In this document: in pieces, positions 10,173-21,295 of the stretch
Position numbering within the stretch: the first letter of the stretch is position 1
How the letters are laid out: each line of letters begins with the position of its first letter
NCBI GenBank assembly: GCA_025266875.1
Contig: JALLLT010000083.1
Span: forward strand, 1-64,000
DNA length: 64,000 nt
Direction: 5' to 3'
DNA from: Fennellomyces sp. T-0311
Lineage: Eukaryota; Mucoromycota; Mucoromycetes; Mucorales; Lichtheimiaceae
Made by a program: the position numbers and the translations under genes
Notes under the pieces: model-generated
Told to the model about the DNA's origin: nothing
The model's input: the letters and a program-made list of their open reading frames with translations, nothing else
The model's database searches: none

Positions 10173-11774
10173 TTGCAGTACCCGGTAACAGTAAAGCGCC
10201 TATCTGGGAGCGAAGTTCTCAGCAAAAATCGCACAAAATTGAGAGTCAAATCGGGGAAGATTCAGTTGCCTGGGGTGCATAAAGGCCATACATCGAAATT
10301 CGGATGTCGACAGTGTCCAATCCAAGGCTCAGCAGAAGAATCGCAAGGGCGTAAGCGCGGTATGTACTTTGTACCTAGGCGATACCCAAAGATGAAACTA
10401 CGGTCAATCAGAAGTTTGCGAAAAGGCAGAAAGCGCAAAGGTTTGCTATTCAAATCACGATTCACCGAGCTGAAGAGCTTCAAAGGTGTCAGCTTCTATG
10501 GCTTGGATATCATGCATTTGGTCGGTCAAGGACTTGCCAAGCACTTTTGGATTCTTGTGAGTACCAACAAGTATGGTGCGACTAACAGAAATCCCTTTTT
10601 TATCAAACCTCTCGCCAGAAGACATATTGGTAAAGCGATGGCTGAATTGAAACGTTCACTCCCATCATCATTAACGACCTGTACAACGGATATTTCTCGC
10701 AAGAAGTTGAAGAAGTCAATCGACTGGATTGATTTTCTTAGATACATGGTACCAACTATTCTGATCGAGCACATCCAAAACCGACATGCGAAAGAAGCGA
10801 CGAAAGCGTTATCGAATATCTTCAAGATGCTATTTCATCGAACAATTACGGAAACCAGCCTTCGAGAGCTCAATATCAACGTGTGGAAATGGCTCAATTA
10901 TCTACGCAGGCAGTTTGAACAGGGTAATATCAAAGAGACAATTTTTACGATTACACAGCATTATTTGGTACACCTTGTCGATATGATTCGCGCAATGGGT
11001 CCTCCTCGAATGTATTCTGCGTTTGCCATGGAGCGCGCACTGGGCGAAGTGAAGAAAAAAGTTCGATCAAAGTCGGCACAAGGGACGGAAGCTGGCAATA
11101 TCATGGTTAAACTAGCTGCAAAACGTCATGCTGATCAACTAAAAGTGCCAGCGGAAAAGGTGAAAGAGGTATTGACTGATTCACAGGCGAGCAACGCGCC
11201 TGAGATCTGGAGTCCGTTTTGGAACTCTTCTGTGGACGAGTATCCCGAATTTGGACTTGATCGTCTACTACGCAGTTTTTGGAGCATTTATATCGACGAC
11301 CTTGGGCCCTTGAACACTGCATTTGAAGCCGGATCGCGCCTGTGGTTGAGCCAGTTCGAGATAATTGGAAGTGCGTATAGACCACGAAATGAATCGCGAC
11401 GAGACGACTTCTTGGCGAAAATGACGATTGATATTGATCAAACACGATATGCTGAGCCAAGTCGCAATGGAAAAGTGTATTTTGGCGAAGTGATTTTTTA
11501 TTTTCGATCCAAGCAACAAGGGATGACGAAGCTGTTGGCTCTAGTCAAGGCCTGGGAGACCAAACTGACTACTAGCGGGTACCCTTATTTAGGAAGAACG
11601 ACACGGCATAGCCATGTTGTTATATCAGCTGGTGATATCCGCTCGATTGCAGGAGTGCATAAGGCTACATCTGGGCGCTGCTATATAGTATGGCCGGGAA
11701 TGGAAACGTTGAAGGAGAGTGATCTGGGCTCAATTAGTAGACTTGACAACCACGTGTTAGAGTCTGGGGCTTAA
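10173..11774 (+). pseudogene. CACTA-superfamily transposase, C-terminal half (Tnp2/DUF4218 type)
   Basis: A 533-codon open frame carrying the second half of a large CACTA-like transposase: a zinc pair in GHTSKFGCRQCPIQG (about residues 38-52), YGLDIMHLVGQGLAKHFW (about 108-125), a helical region with DWIDFLRYMVPT, QHYLVHLVDMIRAMGPPRMY with AFAMERALG (about 265-292), and VRSKSAQGTEAGNI. These match the DUF4218-like C-terminal part of Tnp2/Transposase_21 proteins of early-diverging fungi. The N-terminal catalytic half is missing upstream, so this is a 5'-truncated or broken gene. The first residues (from 10173, not a normal ATG) are just the start of the open frame. It differs from modules A and B, so it is a separate CACTA lineage. 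Confidence 0.75.
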
Positions 11775-11793
11775 CCCTCTCTTTCTTTCGATC

Positions 11794-12486
11794 ATGCCTA
11801 CTCATCATAAAAAAGCAAAAAGATCGTCGCAACATGATCTTTCTCTATCGGTTTTACGTTTGGAGAGGTGCACATCTCGAAAGATTAAAAGACTGCGCAG
11901 AGAAATGAAGGCTATTCGTGAGGCACTCGAGGGGCAGACCGCCATCACCACACGCCTACTCAAAGTCTTGGAGAATTTCGAATTCAACAATCGTGCGAAT
12001 GACGAGGTGGCACCAACTTGGAGATGTTTGAGGAAGCCGAAGCGCTTGGTGTTTTCCAAGGCTAAAAATAGGATGGTCAAACGCTCTGTTCAGTTTAATT
12101 GGAATCATTTCAGAGACATTATCACCAACTACCGTGTCAAAGCAAACTTGCCAGCGCTGCCAGATGGAGAGATTGAAGCAAGATCCGAACATGCGAAGTC
12201 AGTGTATCCTACAGTCATTCTTGAGATTAAAGCTGAGCATCATCTGCGTGACGAAGCCAAGTGGTCCGATCCTTCCGTGAAAGTATGGCGCAAGCAAATG
12301 TGCAACTGACTTGAGAACGACTTGGGAGCAAGTCTGCCGCTTAAAGCATGCATAGGTTCATGGGGTGCACGGCTACTACTTGCAAAACATTGGGCAAATG
12401 TACGGAAAGGGAAAATTAGAAAGAACGCGAAAGGTACTTACTACCGGGGAACTACAGTGGTAGCTACTAAACTTTCTTTATATTAG
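11794..12486 (+). pseudogene. Companion gene of the CACTA-like element, N-terminal exon
   Basis: It starts at ATG 11794, 20 bp after the transposase stop and in the same direction. 171 residues are open: a basic leader, a coiled-coil-like stretch (LRREMKAIREALEGQTAITT), then a globular part with FNWNHFRDIITNYRVKANLP. An in-frame TGA at 12307-12309 interrupts a frame that clearly continues (LENDLGASLPLKACIGSWGA) to 12486. No named domain is recognised. By position it is the second protein usual in CACTA elements, often an accessory DNA-binding factor (inference). Confidence 0.55.
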
Positions 12487-12577
12487 ACGCCGGACATGCA
12501 AGGAGTTCGAATGAACGTGCACAAGATTTAGGGTAAAGATGTTGAAAAGATAAGCTGTTGCGTTTCTAAAAGGTTTA

Positions 12578-13201
12578 CATAGTTCTGTTGAAGAACCAAT
12601 TCGTGGCGAGGATTACTACCCTGAGCCAGACTTGGAGCAAGATGAAGGCGGCCAAGGCGTGGACAATCATCACAATTTCGGCGATGACTTATATACTGGT
12701 ACTACTCAAGGCAATGCCACACAGACTGAGATAAGAGAAAACGCGACCTTGGGCTATGCCATTGGTGAGGATGACAACAACCGCTACAATGGAAACAGTA
12801 GTGTAGGTCAAGCAGGTATCAGTAGCAATAATGACAGCGACGTGAGTAGCACCAAGAGCGAAAGCACCGATGTGAGCGATGGTAGTACCGATGACAGTGA
12901 TGAAGACAGCGCCACGGACAGTGATGAAGATAGTGCCATGGACAGTGATGATAGTAACGACACGGACAGTGATGATGCTAGCAGCAGCTGCAGCTGCAGT
13001 ATCCACGAAGAAAGCCAAGAGGAGAATGAGGAGTTGGTGTTAAGCAGATCAAAGCGTGCAACAAAGCAGGGTGTAAAGCGAAACTATGTTGATACCGGTA
13101 CTGTCAAGGAAGTAGTTAAAAGGCCGAATAAGTCAAAGGAGCTCGTTATTGCAGCTGCTCCACCAAGACGATCAACGAGAGTTAACAACCTCAGGAAGTA
13201 G
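12578..13201 (+). CDS. Acidic C-terminal exon of the companion gene
   Basis: Open from about 12578 (after a likely acceptor ACATAG) to the stop at 13201. It reads SVEEPIRGEDYYPEPDLEQD, then a long region of Ser/Asp/Glu repeats (STDDSDEDSATDSDEDSA), then a basic tail with KRATKQGVKRNY and a final RRSTRVNNLRK. A low-complexity acidic-then-basic composition suggests chromatin or DNA contacts, but no family can be named. It may be the 3' exon of the gene at 11794. Confidence 0.5.
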   Translation, partial: HSSVEEPIRGEDYYPEPDLEQDEGGQGVDNHHNFGDDLYTGTTQGNATQTEIRENATLGYAIGEDDNNRYNGNSSVGQAGISSNNDSDVSSTKSESTDVSDGSTDDSDEDSATDSDEDSAMDSDDSNDTDSDDASSSCSCSIHEESQEENEELVLSRSKRATKQGVKRNYVDTGTVKEVVKRPNKSKELVIAAAPPRRSTRVNNLRK

Positions 13202-14219
13202 TTTGTCGCCAAACGCAACCTACTATTGCTTCAACAAGTCAATAGCTTGCCCATCAGAACTATAGCATAATATTATATGCCTTTGTGCGGATCGATTTAT
13301 GAATAAAGCATCGTATAACCATATATAATCAACACATAGAAGTGAAACGTGATAGTAAGCGTAGTAAATAACACATACAAACTAGCATGAAGGCTCTCTC
13401 TTAATATGTAGTATGAAAACTCTGGAAATCTACGGCCAGAGTACTGCTAATCTCCAATACTGCTGATCTTCAAAATTGTCAATTTTGGAGATTAGCAGAA
13501 AAAATAGATCGCCTGTATATCAGCTGTAGATAAGCAGGGGGAAAATGGCCCATAGTGTTTATATCACTTTCTATGTTAAACTAGGCTGTAACTGTATAAC
13601 CAGACAAATGAACCAGAGCTGCTGCCTATCACAGCTCCATCTCCAATCTACGAGGAGATCAGTCCGTTTGCAGAAGAATATCACTGCCACGCCAATTATA
13701 CACATAATATACCATATTGGCTCTAAAAATGAGTATTTAGTATGTATATTTGATGAGGGTAACTTAATAAATACCAGTGGCTACGTCACGTTGCTTGACG
13801 ACATGGAAAGTATTGAGAAATCGGTTAAGCCCTATATGGTTCATTAGTTCTATGATATTTTGATGATAAGTGGTGGAAAATTTACCATGCGGTGTGCGTG
13901 CACCCTATAGAAAAGTTCAAAGTCAGGATTAGATAATAAACTATATAGAAGAGAGGGTTAAAAGCATACTAGATTTCCACACTGCAGCTGGTGATCTTCA
14001 AACTATAAAAGTGGTTTGTCGGTTAGTATCGTGACTTGGGTGATCTATGCCTAAAGGCTTACCTAAGACCAAGTGACGTCCAGGATTGGCTAGTGGTATA
14101 TCAAAAAATCACTAGTAAGTCATCTATACAAAGAACTTTACTGTTAGGCAGCGATAAATTCCGCAATGCTTGTGAGATGTAATCGTCGGGATACTACAAA
14201 CAGTATCAATAATATTTAT
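13202..14219. other. Spacer with one unassigned open frame
   Basis: It contains a hairpin at 13444-13498 and an open frame at 13545-13847 (100 codons, plus strand; ends GSKNEYLVCIFDEGNL... VKPYMVH) that matches nothing I know and may be chance. Otherwise AT-rich with no structure seen. Confidence 0.4.
13444..13498. repeat. Perfect 14-bp inverted repeat / hairpin
   Basis: CTGCTAATCTCCAA at 13444-13457 and its exact reverse complement at 13485-13498, with an interior that is itself partly self-complementary (CAAAATTG / CAATTTTG). It could be a tiny foldback element or a transposon end. Confidence 0.7.
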
Positions 14220-14330
14220 ATGTCTGAACGTTGTCAACAATGTACACATACCTGTCCAAGTGCTTTGTCTCATAATCTAAAGTACCATAAGCAATGTCCA
14301 GCTCCGCATCTTGATGACCTTGTCAAGTAA
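14220..14330 (+). CDS. Short zinc-finger-like ORF or exon
   Basis: 36 codons from ATG 14220 to TAA 14328-14330, reading MSERCQQCTHTCPSALSHNL then KYHKQCP. The CxxC plus H-x3-C pattern looks like a C2H2-type (C2HC) finger such as is found at the N terminus of many transposases. It lies 390 bp upstream of module A's companion gene. It may be an isolated exon or remnant; function unproven. Confidence 0.35.
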   Translation: MSERCQQCTHTCPSALSHNLKYHKQCPAPHLDDLVK

Positions 14331-14722
14331 TAATGGTGTGGTTCATCTCGTTGTTAGAAAAGCTGTCAAGTATAAGAAAAGGGCATTAGCTATATGCAAT
14401 GGCGATCCATTGGCCATACCTCAATGGGGATGCATCTGTAATTTACGCTTAAAAAAACGAAAGAACTGAAGGAAGAAGCACGTAAGTGAAAAGGCCACGA
14501 CTTCGTTCCTTATTTAGGGATGCCAAAATATGCCACTTAAAATGGAAGTGGGGATCAAATATGGGAAGTTGCTTAGATCCCGCCACTGTATAATTCGATG
14601 CGATGTTGACAACACTTTTGACATCGTTCTCTTTCTAGGTCACCACCTTTTATTTTCCATCGTTGTAGTATATATATTCAGGCTGAATTATCTATCATGG
14701 ACCACACAAATTTAGTCCACTC
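14331..14722. promoter_or_regulatory. Upstream region of the module A companion gene
   Basis: No gene seen. The last 60 bp before ATG 14723 contain TATATATTCAGG (near 14668) and GGACCACAC; TATATATT could be the TATA box (weak evidence). Confidence 0.3.
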
Positions 14723-15817
14723 ATGTCTCTTCCTAACGAAAACGTGAATCTGTGCCTACCACGATACACCTCTTCGCATATTCCTTTGGAGAGCGTGTAT
14801 CGCAAGCAGAGACAGTTGAACAATCGCGTAGAGAACTTGGAAAACCATCGGAATGTCGCTACCACTGTCCAAGAAGGGGCTGATGCTCTCAAGGCATTGA
14901 TCGAAGAGAGTGTCAGAGCTGCTCTGTCGGATCTGCCCACCACTGCCCAGGCGACACAGGGACCGATGCCAGCTGTTATCGAAGAAAGCGATGATGATAG
15001 CAATGAAAGGCAGCCTGAGCTAAGCGTACGCTACTGGGCCGTTGTCAGAAAATTAGTATCACCCATTAACATGTAACCTCTTAAGTCACAGCTAAGGATC
15101 GCATATGCAGGACTTGTGGAGGATAATCCAAAGGAAAACGCGTAGAACTACCAAGCCAAGTTCGGAAGCCAGCACAACAGCAAGATCGCGCAGAAACTGC
15201 GTGATATACTGAACCAAAGACGCAGTGATTTCTTGCAAATCAAAAACTACACCCACAAAGTGAGGTACATCGTGCGCAAGAACTTCCACAACACTGCGCA
15301 AGAAGTCAATATGACAACTGAGCAACGGGCAACGAGAAACCGCAACAGCCGACGCAATGAGAGACTTCGAGAGGTTTGTTATAAGCATAGTGACACATAC
15401 GCGTACTGAAATTGTGAAACTGTAGAAGGTCCGTAAGAGAAAGGTGGCGTTCTGAAAGTGTCAGCAGGAAATGGCGGACAAGTATAGAGTGTCAGCTGCA
15501 GAAATTGCATGCCCACTTTCCCAGACGTATGCCTCTGGTGATGAAACTGATGCTGAGGGCTACCGTACCAAACGCCCAAGATGGCGTAGTAGCAATGTAA
15601 TGCAGTGAGGGTTGACTAAGTTAGCATAATTAACACGTCTATACCGGATTAGTTCAATGAGCTGCTGGATGAGCTCGATAAGAAAGCAAAGGAAACCACC
15701 AGTGGAGCAATGCGCGGCAGAAGGGGCGGTTCTCGTGCTGTAAATAGAGAGATCGACACATTAGATGTTGCCAGGCCAGAAGGGCTTAAAACATGGATGG
15801 TTAATGACAGGATTTAG
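14723..15817 (+). pseudogene. CACTA-like module A companion gene
   Basis: Starts at ATG 14723. The first exon encodes a coiled coil (YRKQRQLNNRVENLENHRN) and an acidic end (EESDDDSNERQPE). Further exons at about 15091-15373 (YQAKFGSQHNSKIAQKLRD, VRYIVRKNFHNTAQEVNM), 15420-15600 (IACPLSQTYASGDETDAEG, KRPRWRS) and 15650-15817 (FNELLDELDKKAKETTSG). In-frame TAG near 15146 and TGA near 15453 break it. The exon order and the S-hydrophobic-S...(D/E)DE motif before an R-x-P-R-(W/F)-R segment match the companion of module B, so the two are related. It is transcribed towards the transposase. Function unknown; probably the accessory protein of the element. Confidence 0.6.
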
Positions 15818-15904
15818 AAAAAGAAAAAATAAAAAACCAGCGTGGTAGGGTGGAGGGCTGGGCATGGACTTTTTAGTCACAAGTATATTTATCTGTCGCT
15901 GGGG

Positions 15905-18900
15905 CTAGGCCTGAACTTTTTTTGCAACTGGAATTACGACAACGCATGGACTTGAACGTGCTGTAGCTTTGTACTTGGTAATGGAAACCGGTGAGTAGAT
16001 TCGTGCGACCAGAATTATGGATTGAAAGCTGATGCTTTCAAACTCTTCCTTCCATACATACAAACCTTGATTTGCAAAATTTTGGCCACTAGAATGAGGA
16101 AGATACCAGCGAACAAAGGCGAAATAATGCTCTTGGTCACGACCATCGATCAGCTGGTTATGCTTGAAGTAGAATTGCACCTGTCCGGGGTATGCAGTGG
16201 TGTCGTCGCCAGTGCTTTGAACGAAGATCGCCTGGATATAAGGTCCACGAATAGATCTCCCTTCAATACATTGGTATTGGTATCCTTGGAGCGTCATCGA
16301 CATAAACTTATAGATATTGGGCTTTACAATTACACACCCAGGCTTAAGGTTTAAATAGTCGCATACACCATGGCTAATGCGGTCGTGATATGCCACATTA
16401 TAAAATTCGACAAGAGCACAGTAAATTGATGAGCGTCCAAGGTCGCAATGCTGGAAGTCGCTTGTAATTGTACCTGGAGGGAGTACTTCAGAACCAGTTG
16501 AGGCACGGATTTGCGTGAAGTTTAGCATGAACTCGTGGGTATTGAAGGCCTTGGCCGAATTTAGACGAGCAGTGATGGTGGAGGAAGGTGGAGTGTTCAC
16601 CACGGCTGTTAGGGACTCTCTCTGCTGAATATTGAGAAGAGCCTTAGCCTTTGGCGAGTTGATATAGTTTGTAGAGAGGGTAATTTCAAGAAATCGTCTC
16701 ATGAAGGTTACTTCGAAGGAATCTTTGCGGTTGGTTTGGATCCTCTCAAGCATACCATTATAGCGCTCGAAGCTAAAAAGCCAATAAGCGTATATCGGGC
16801 TGAACGCGCGGATGGTGCTGTGGAGGTCGATGTGCATATGCATGTTTGGAGTAACATTGTCATCGCCATAGAGATCCTCGAACCTTGTGCAGAAATTGAG
16901 CAGCAATATATGAGCTTTGTCGACCTCTGATTCGGTCAATGTAGGCTTGAATAACAACCGACAGGCATTGACAAAGCTCATCCAGTTGTCAAACTTCGCT
17001 TCTTCAAGCAATCCACTGAGCAAAAATGGCGAATATATCAAACACCGGCTTTTCCAGTCGGCTGCCTTCATATATGAGAATTCAGAGGATGAAATGTTCT
17101 GCGTCTTCAAGATATCGAAATTTGGAGGGACTATGACGCACTCTGCCTTCAATTTTATGACGTGCATATCCTCATTGGTAAGGTCACCATTCTCAATCCA
17201 GGTCTTCATCATATACTCCGTCGTCCCGAGCAACAAGTTGTGCATAGGATCGACAACTGTGCAGTTAACCAGGTCAAAGTACATTAGTCGGTGGAGCTGT
17301 GACGATCGTACACCAAACTGCTTCTTCACGTGTTCCTGGCCGGACTTGGTGGTTGCTTCAAGCCATCGAGCAGCGGCAGCCCGGTTTTCTTCTGGCGTTG
17401 GTTGTGGATATATGGCGGAGAAACCAGAATACTGCACACTGCCACCAATAGTTTCAAATGTCCGATCGCACTTGTTACAACCATGGCGACTCATATGACC
17501 CAGGAAACCACAAACCTTTTTTGCCGCAGGTATATTGCAAGCGACATTCAACAACGCTGCTCGTGCATGATCTTTTGTAAGTTCTGGACCATCTGTAGGA
17601 GCCTCCACCCCGTTCTGATACAACTCTTCCAGCTCGTCAACAAGAGGCTTGAGATAGTTGTTAATCTCGTAAGTGGATGGCTCTTTCATCCCGGGCATGA
17701 TACCAACGATAATGACATTCTCCTTCTTGAAACGCTCCGTACGTGGAAGGTTGTTGATCGTCAGATACATAGCACCACATGAATATGCTGAGTTCTCGAA
17801 CGGGTTAAACCAATCCACGTTTAGTGTGAGAAGAAGCACGCGGGTGTGGTACTGAACATAGCTGTAAGAATCGTCATCAGGGTCGGGAATTCCATGCCAC
17901 ATCTTTCCATCATATACGTCTGAGTAGGTATTCGGCTCTACTTGGCGGTTACGCCACAGATTAATGCTTTTCTCAAAGCCTTCACGCGCAAACAAGTGCT
18001 TGATATGTGCCTTAAGGCTATTGTAGGCATATTCCTTGCATGGCCACTGCTTGCGCGCATCCTTAAACAGAGAATGTCCGCAAGGTTGGCGATGGTTTGC
18101 CCTTGGATGATTCGGGTATTGAACAGAATCGCATGTAGCGGGAATCTGTTCGCGGTTCATATCATAAAGCTTATGGCATTCAGGACAGACAACAATGCGC
18201 TTGACCTGGCTCGAGTACTCATCAAGGCCAGTCGCTTTCTTCACGGTAGATGGTGTAACAGCGATACTAGCATCGCTGCTGAACAGTGGTAATACCATGT
18301 TGAAGAAATAGAGCAGCATCGTTGCAGCCTTGTCAGTGAGCGAGAGCAAGTGGAAAAGCGAAACGAAGTAGGCAATGAAGTAGAGCAAATTTTGGATTGG
18401 CATATGGTCTAATATAGAAAAATGTCAGAAAGGGTGTCGCAGAATAAATTAAGACTGAGCGTACTTTCGGAAACGGCTTCTTCAACTGTAGTTACATCAG
18501 GAAGAAAGTCATCATCGTCTTCAAACATCTTCATTTCGGCTTTCTCAGCTGTTTGCAGGGCATGCTCCTGCTCAAAGGCAGCAAAGTCTCCAGCATCACG
18601 AGTTCTCTGTACTTCTGGCATCGATTGCTGCTGCTGCTGTTGTTCATCGTGAAAGTCGTGAAAATTGTCAGCAATCCATCTGGCCTGGTCTTCATCTAAT
18701 TTGCTTTAGCAATTTCAAGCATACATCAATCATAATTTATGGCTTACCATCGTCGACTTCCATTTGGTAGTTGTTATCCTCATTATCTGTAAGAGACGTG
18801 TTGTTGTCATTTACAGCAGAAGCTTCGTTAGCTACGAGGAGAACTTCAGTGAGCAAGATATCGAAGCACTGTTCTGCTTTCTGTGTATATAGCTATATAC

Positions 18901-19024
18901 CATTGCCAACCAGCATATTAAGCTCTCTCTCTTCATCTCGAAGTACGTGATTCACAATGGTGCGCGGTAACTGATTTTTGGCACCCTTGCATTCACTACA
19001 GTGGCATGGACGATAGGATGGCAT
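15905..19024 (-). CDS. Tnp2-type (Transposase_21) CACTA-like transposase, module A
   Basis: The gene runs from ATG 19024 (MPSYRPCHCSECKGAKNQLP, an N-terminal zinc-binding CxCxxC segment) to the stop at 15905. Exons for an acidic linker at about 18880-18765 and 18710-18465 are followed by a 56-bp intron (18409-18464) into an 832-codon exon. That exon has a hydrophobic leader, zinc pair CPECHKLYD, DWFNPFENS, NNLPRTERF with IMPGMKEPSTYEINNYL, KVCGFLGHM with CNKCDRTFE, DPMHNLLLGT and YWLFSFERYNGML. These are the signature blocks of Tnp2/Transposase_21 proteins, which cut and paste CACTA elements by a DDE/D mechanism. The main exon is fully open, so this copy may still encode protein. The hydrophobic N-terminal stretch of the main exon is typical of the family and not taken as a membrane anchor. 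Confidence 0.88.
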
Positions 19025-19117
19025 ATTGGATCGCAGAGTAGTGTATCAATTGATTACAAAAGAAAAGACAAAGTAAAAAAATGGTGTGTGCACAGAATGT
19101 CATTTATTTCAAGACAA

Positions 19118-19776
19118 TTAATCTGTGCTACGCTGGCGTTTTGCTGGGCGTTCATCCTCAAGATCGGATGGAGGGAGCGTGTCATCGTCATCTTCATCCT
19201 CCTGTCCGTTTGCCTCATCCTTCCGTCCAAAATACATGTCCTTATGGGACTCGTACCTCTGCAGGATATAGCAGCTGTGTTTGGAAACGTAATTGTCCAG
19301 CTGCAAAGCCAAAAGAAGATTTCGACTCTGGTTCCTATAAGCGTAAATCGTCAGCATCATATTTTTGATAAAAATAAACGTATCCATCATATCATCCTCT
19401 TTTCACCACCTCCTGAAGCGCACTGTCTCCCCTATAATAACCACGATGGTATGATGTGAGAACATACTCATCGTCACTGTTTTCCTTCAGCGCCTCTATT
19501 ACACTAAATTATTGTGATTAATACTTGGTTATGATGAAGTCGCGTATATACAGGAGTATTTACAGATAATGGCGAAGGTCCGCCATCATCTCCTCAAATT
19601 CCTTCAGCTTTTTCGCGGCATTGCTGTTGACCAGCCAGTCGTCTTCCTCCTTTGGGAAGGTCTTTTCGACCTCCGCAATCTCATCCAGGATACTACATCA
19701 GAGTTAGTAGTGCTATTAGTTTGATATGAATCATATAAAATTACTTGTCATTGTTCGTGCTTGTGTCGTAGCTCAT
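19118..19776 (-). CDS. Small third gene of module A, unknown function
   Basis: From ATG 19776 (MSYDTSTNND) through a GTAATT intron to an exon reading ILDEIAEVEKTFPKEEDDWL ... KEFEEMMADLRHYL (about 19691-19563). Further pieces follow: EALKENSDDEYVLTSYHRGY (about 19480) and GYDGYVYFYQKYDADDL (about 19380), with a last exon ending ESHKDMYFGRKDEANGQEDE and a basic KRQRS tail before 19118. Exon borders are approximate. The mix of acidic helices and a basic end resembles small accessory proteins. Located immediately upstream of the transposase on the same strand; whether it belongs to the element is inferred from position only. Confidence 0.45.
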
Positions 19777-20628
19777 ATTTTGAAATTGAATAAAGAGTAT
19801 TCCACTGAACACAACCCTAAACTCTTTAAATACGGTAACAACATCATAACGTTACTTGTCTGTTTTCATCGCACCAAAGAGGGAAGTCATACATAACTTG
19901 TGCATTAGTACTTCGTCATAATCAAGAATCTAAATTGAAGAAAACCTTTGGAACAGAAGGTGGCTAAAGGTGCAGTGCTGTGGTGTAACACTCTTGGTAA
20001 CAAGCCGTCCGTTTCTCTAAAAATACCTTATTCCATATGGTGCTCTGTGACACACAACTGTATCTTTCTACTTATGGACTTTTAGAGACGTAAAGACCAC
20101 TTTACAGCTTGCCAATAATATGCTTCTGCAAATATATGCCGAGAACTTAAATTCTCGCACAATTCAGGTAGTCTGTACCAATAATAAGCACAAGTAGAAA
20201 GTATATATTTGTTATTTGTATCTGTATCAATATATATGCAGCTGAAGTAAGATTAATAAAACAAAATGAGGTGATGGGTGAAGTGTTCGAAAAAAAAGTA
20301 CAATGAGTAAGTCGGTAATGTTGTCTTTAATTTGGTGCGTAATGACAACATGATGTAACAATGTAACCTCATGTAGCGTTAATAACGGAGTCAAAAGCAT
20401 TGCTATTAAAAAACCATAATCCTCATAAGCAAATTTATATATCGTAGCAACTGTTTTCGCAGAGCGCATATTTCAGTATGCTGACAGTATGTCTGAAAGA
20501 TTTCTGAAATACAACCTTCCAGACAAACATTTTAGAAGGCTGAAATAAGTCTGAAAGATGAATCTTTCAGCACATCTTTTAGCCACTGACAGATACTGAA
20601 AGATATCCTTTTTTGCAGTGCTATCTAT
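19777..20628. other. Spacer with clustered CTGAAAGAT motifs
   Basis: No gene seen. Between about 20465 and 20620 the motif CTGAAAGAT/ATCTTTCAG and close variants occur repeatedly in both orientations, ending in ...TTTTTTGCAGTG at 20620, which is the reverse complement of a CACTGC terminus. This could be a subterminal repeat region of a CACTA-like element (possibly of module A), but the other end was not found. Confidence 0.4.
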
Positions 20629-21096
20629 ATGAAGGAGAGCTACCGTCCAGGAAAAACGACAGACGAGGATGTTCTGCGCTTTTTGTGGGATTTAATTGCC
20701 CAGATGGACAAAGTTGAATCATATTTCGGGTGGCATATTGTTTTCAATGCTGTGTCACCAGATATGGAGAAGGCAATTTGGCAAGCTCTCAAGGGCCATC
20801 CATATACACCTATCTTCTTGCCACGTTGCTCCTTCTTGCACAACCCGGTGTTTAGTTTCCTCAACGAAGCAATAGTGACAATGCCACGTAGGGAGCTGAA
20901 CCTCAGGGAGAAAGGCGCATCGGGTAAGAAGAAAAGCAACAATGCTTCAAGCACCAGTGAAGTTTCAAGCACCAGCAATATTGGTGACAAAACACTGCAT
21001 GGCCACATGAAGGCCACAATGTTGAAAGTTCCACAGTTTATGATGCAAACCTGGGCCCGCACAGCATTTTCCGTTTCATGCAATGCTAGTGAGTAG
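20629..21096 (+). pseudogene. IS630/Tc1-like transposase fragment
   Basis: 155 open codons. FGWHIVFNAVSPDMEKAIWQ followed after about 15 residues by IFLPRCSFLHNPVFSFL resembles the last third of a Tc1/mariner-like DDE domain, where D-N-A...LPPYSPFLNPIE is expected. Both catalytic residues appear to have been lost (VSPD and NPVF instead of DNA and NPIE). No start-proximal part is present. Decayed remnant. Confidence 0.45.
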
Positions 21097-21295
21097 GTGC
21101 ATTCACCAATCCGTTCTTTTAACAGTGCTTACCTTCCTTTCCACGCCATTATCTTCCCTATTCCATAACACTACATACTGCTTCGCCCCCTATAACCCAT
21201 CATTATTTCTTCGTTGTTATATATGTATATATGCTCCCTTCTCTTTCATCTCTCAATATGTTTCCCTATGCCTGATATATATGCCCCATTACCTA

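Noticed and set aside
13970..13990. CACTGCAGCTGG as left end of CACTA-like module A
   Set aside because: Only the first six bases match the proposed right end at 20620, and the 3-bp flanks (CCA versus CTA) differ.
16917..17782. Plus-strand open frames of 150-193 codons
   Set aside because: Antisense to the module A transposase, whose family blocks are clear on the minus strand.
18301..18400. Hydrophobic N-terminal stretches of the two Tnp2 main exons as membrane anchors
   Set aside because: Upstream exons with zinc-binding segments precede them, and a nuclear DNA transposase is the only supported role.
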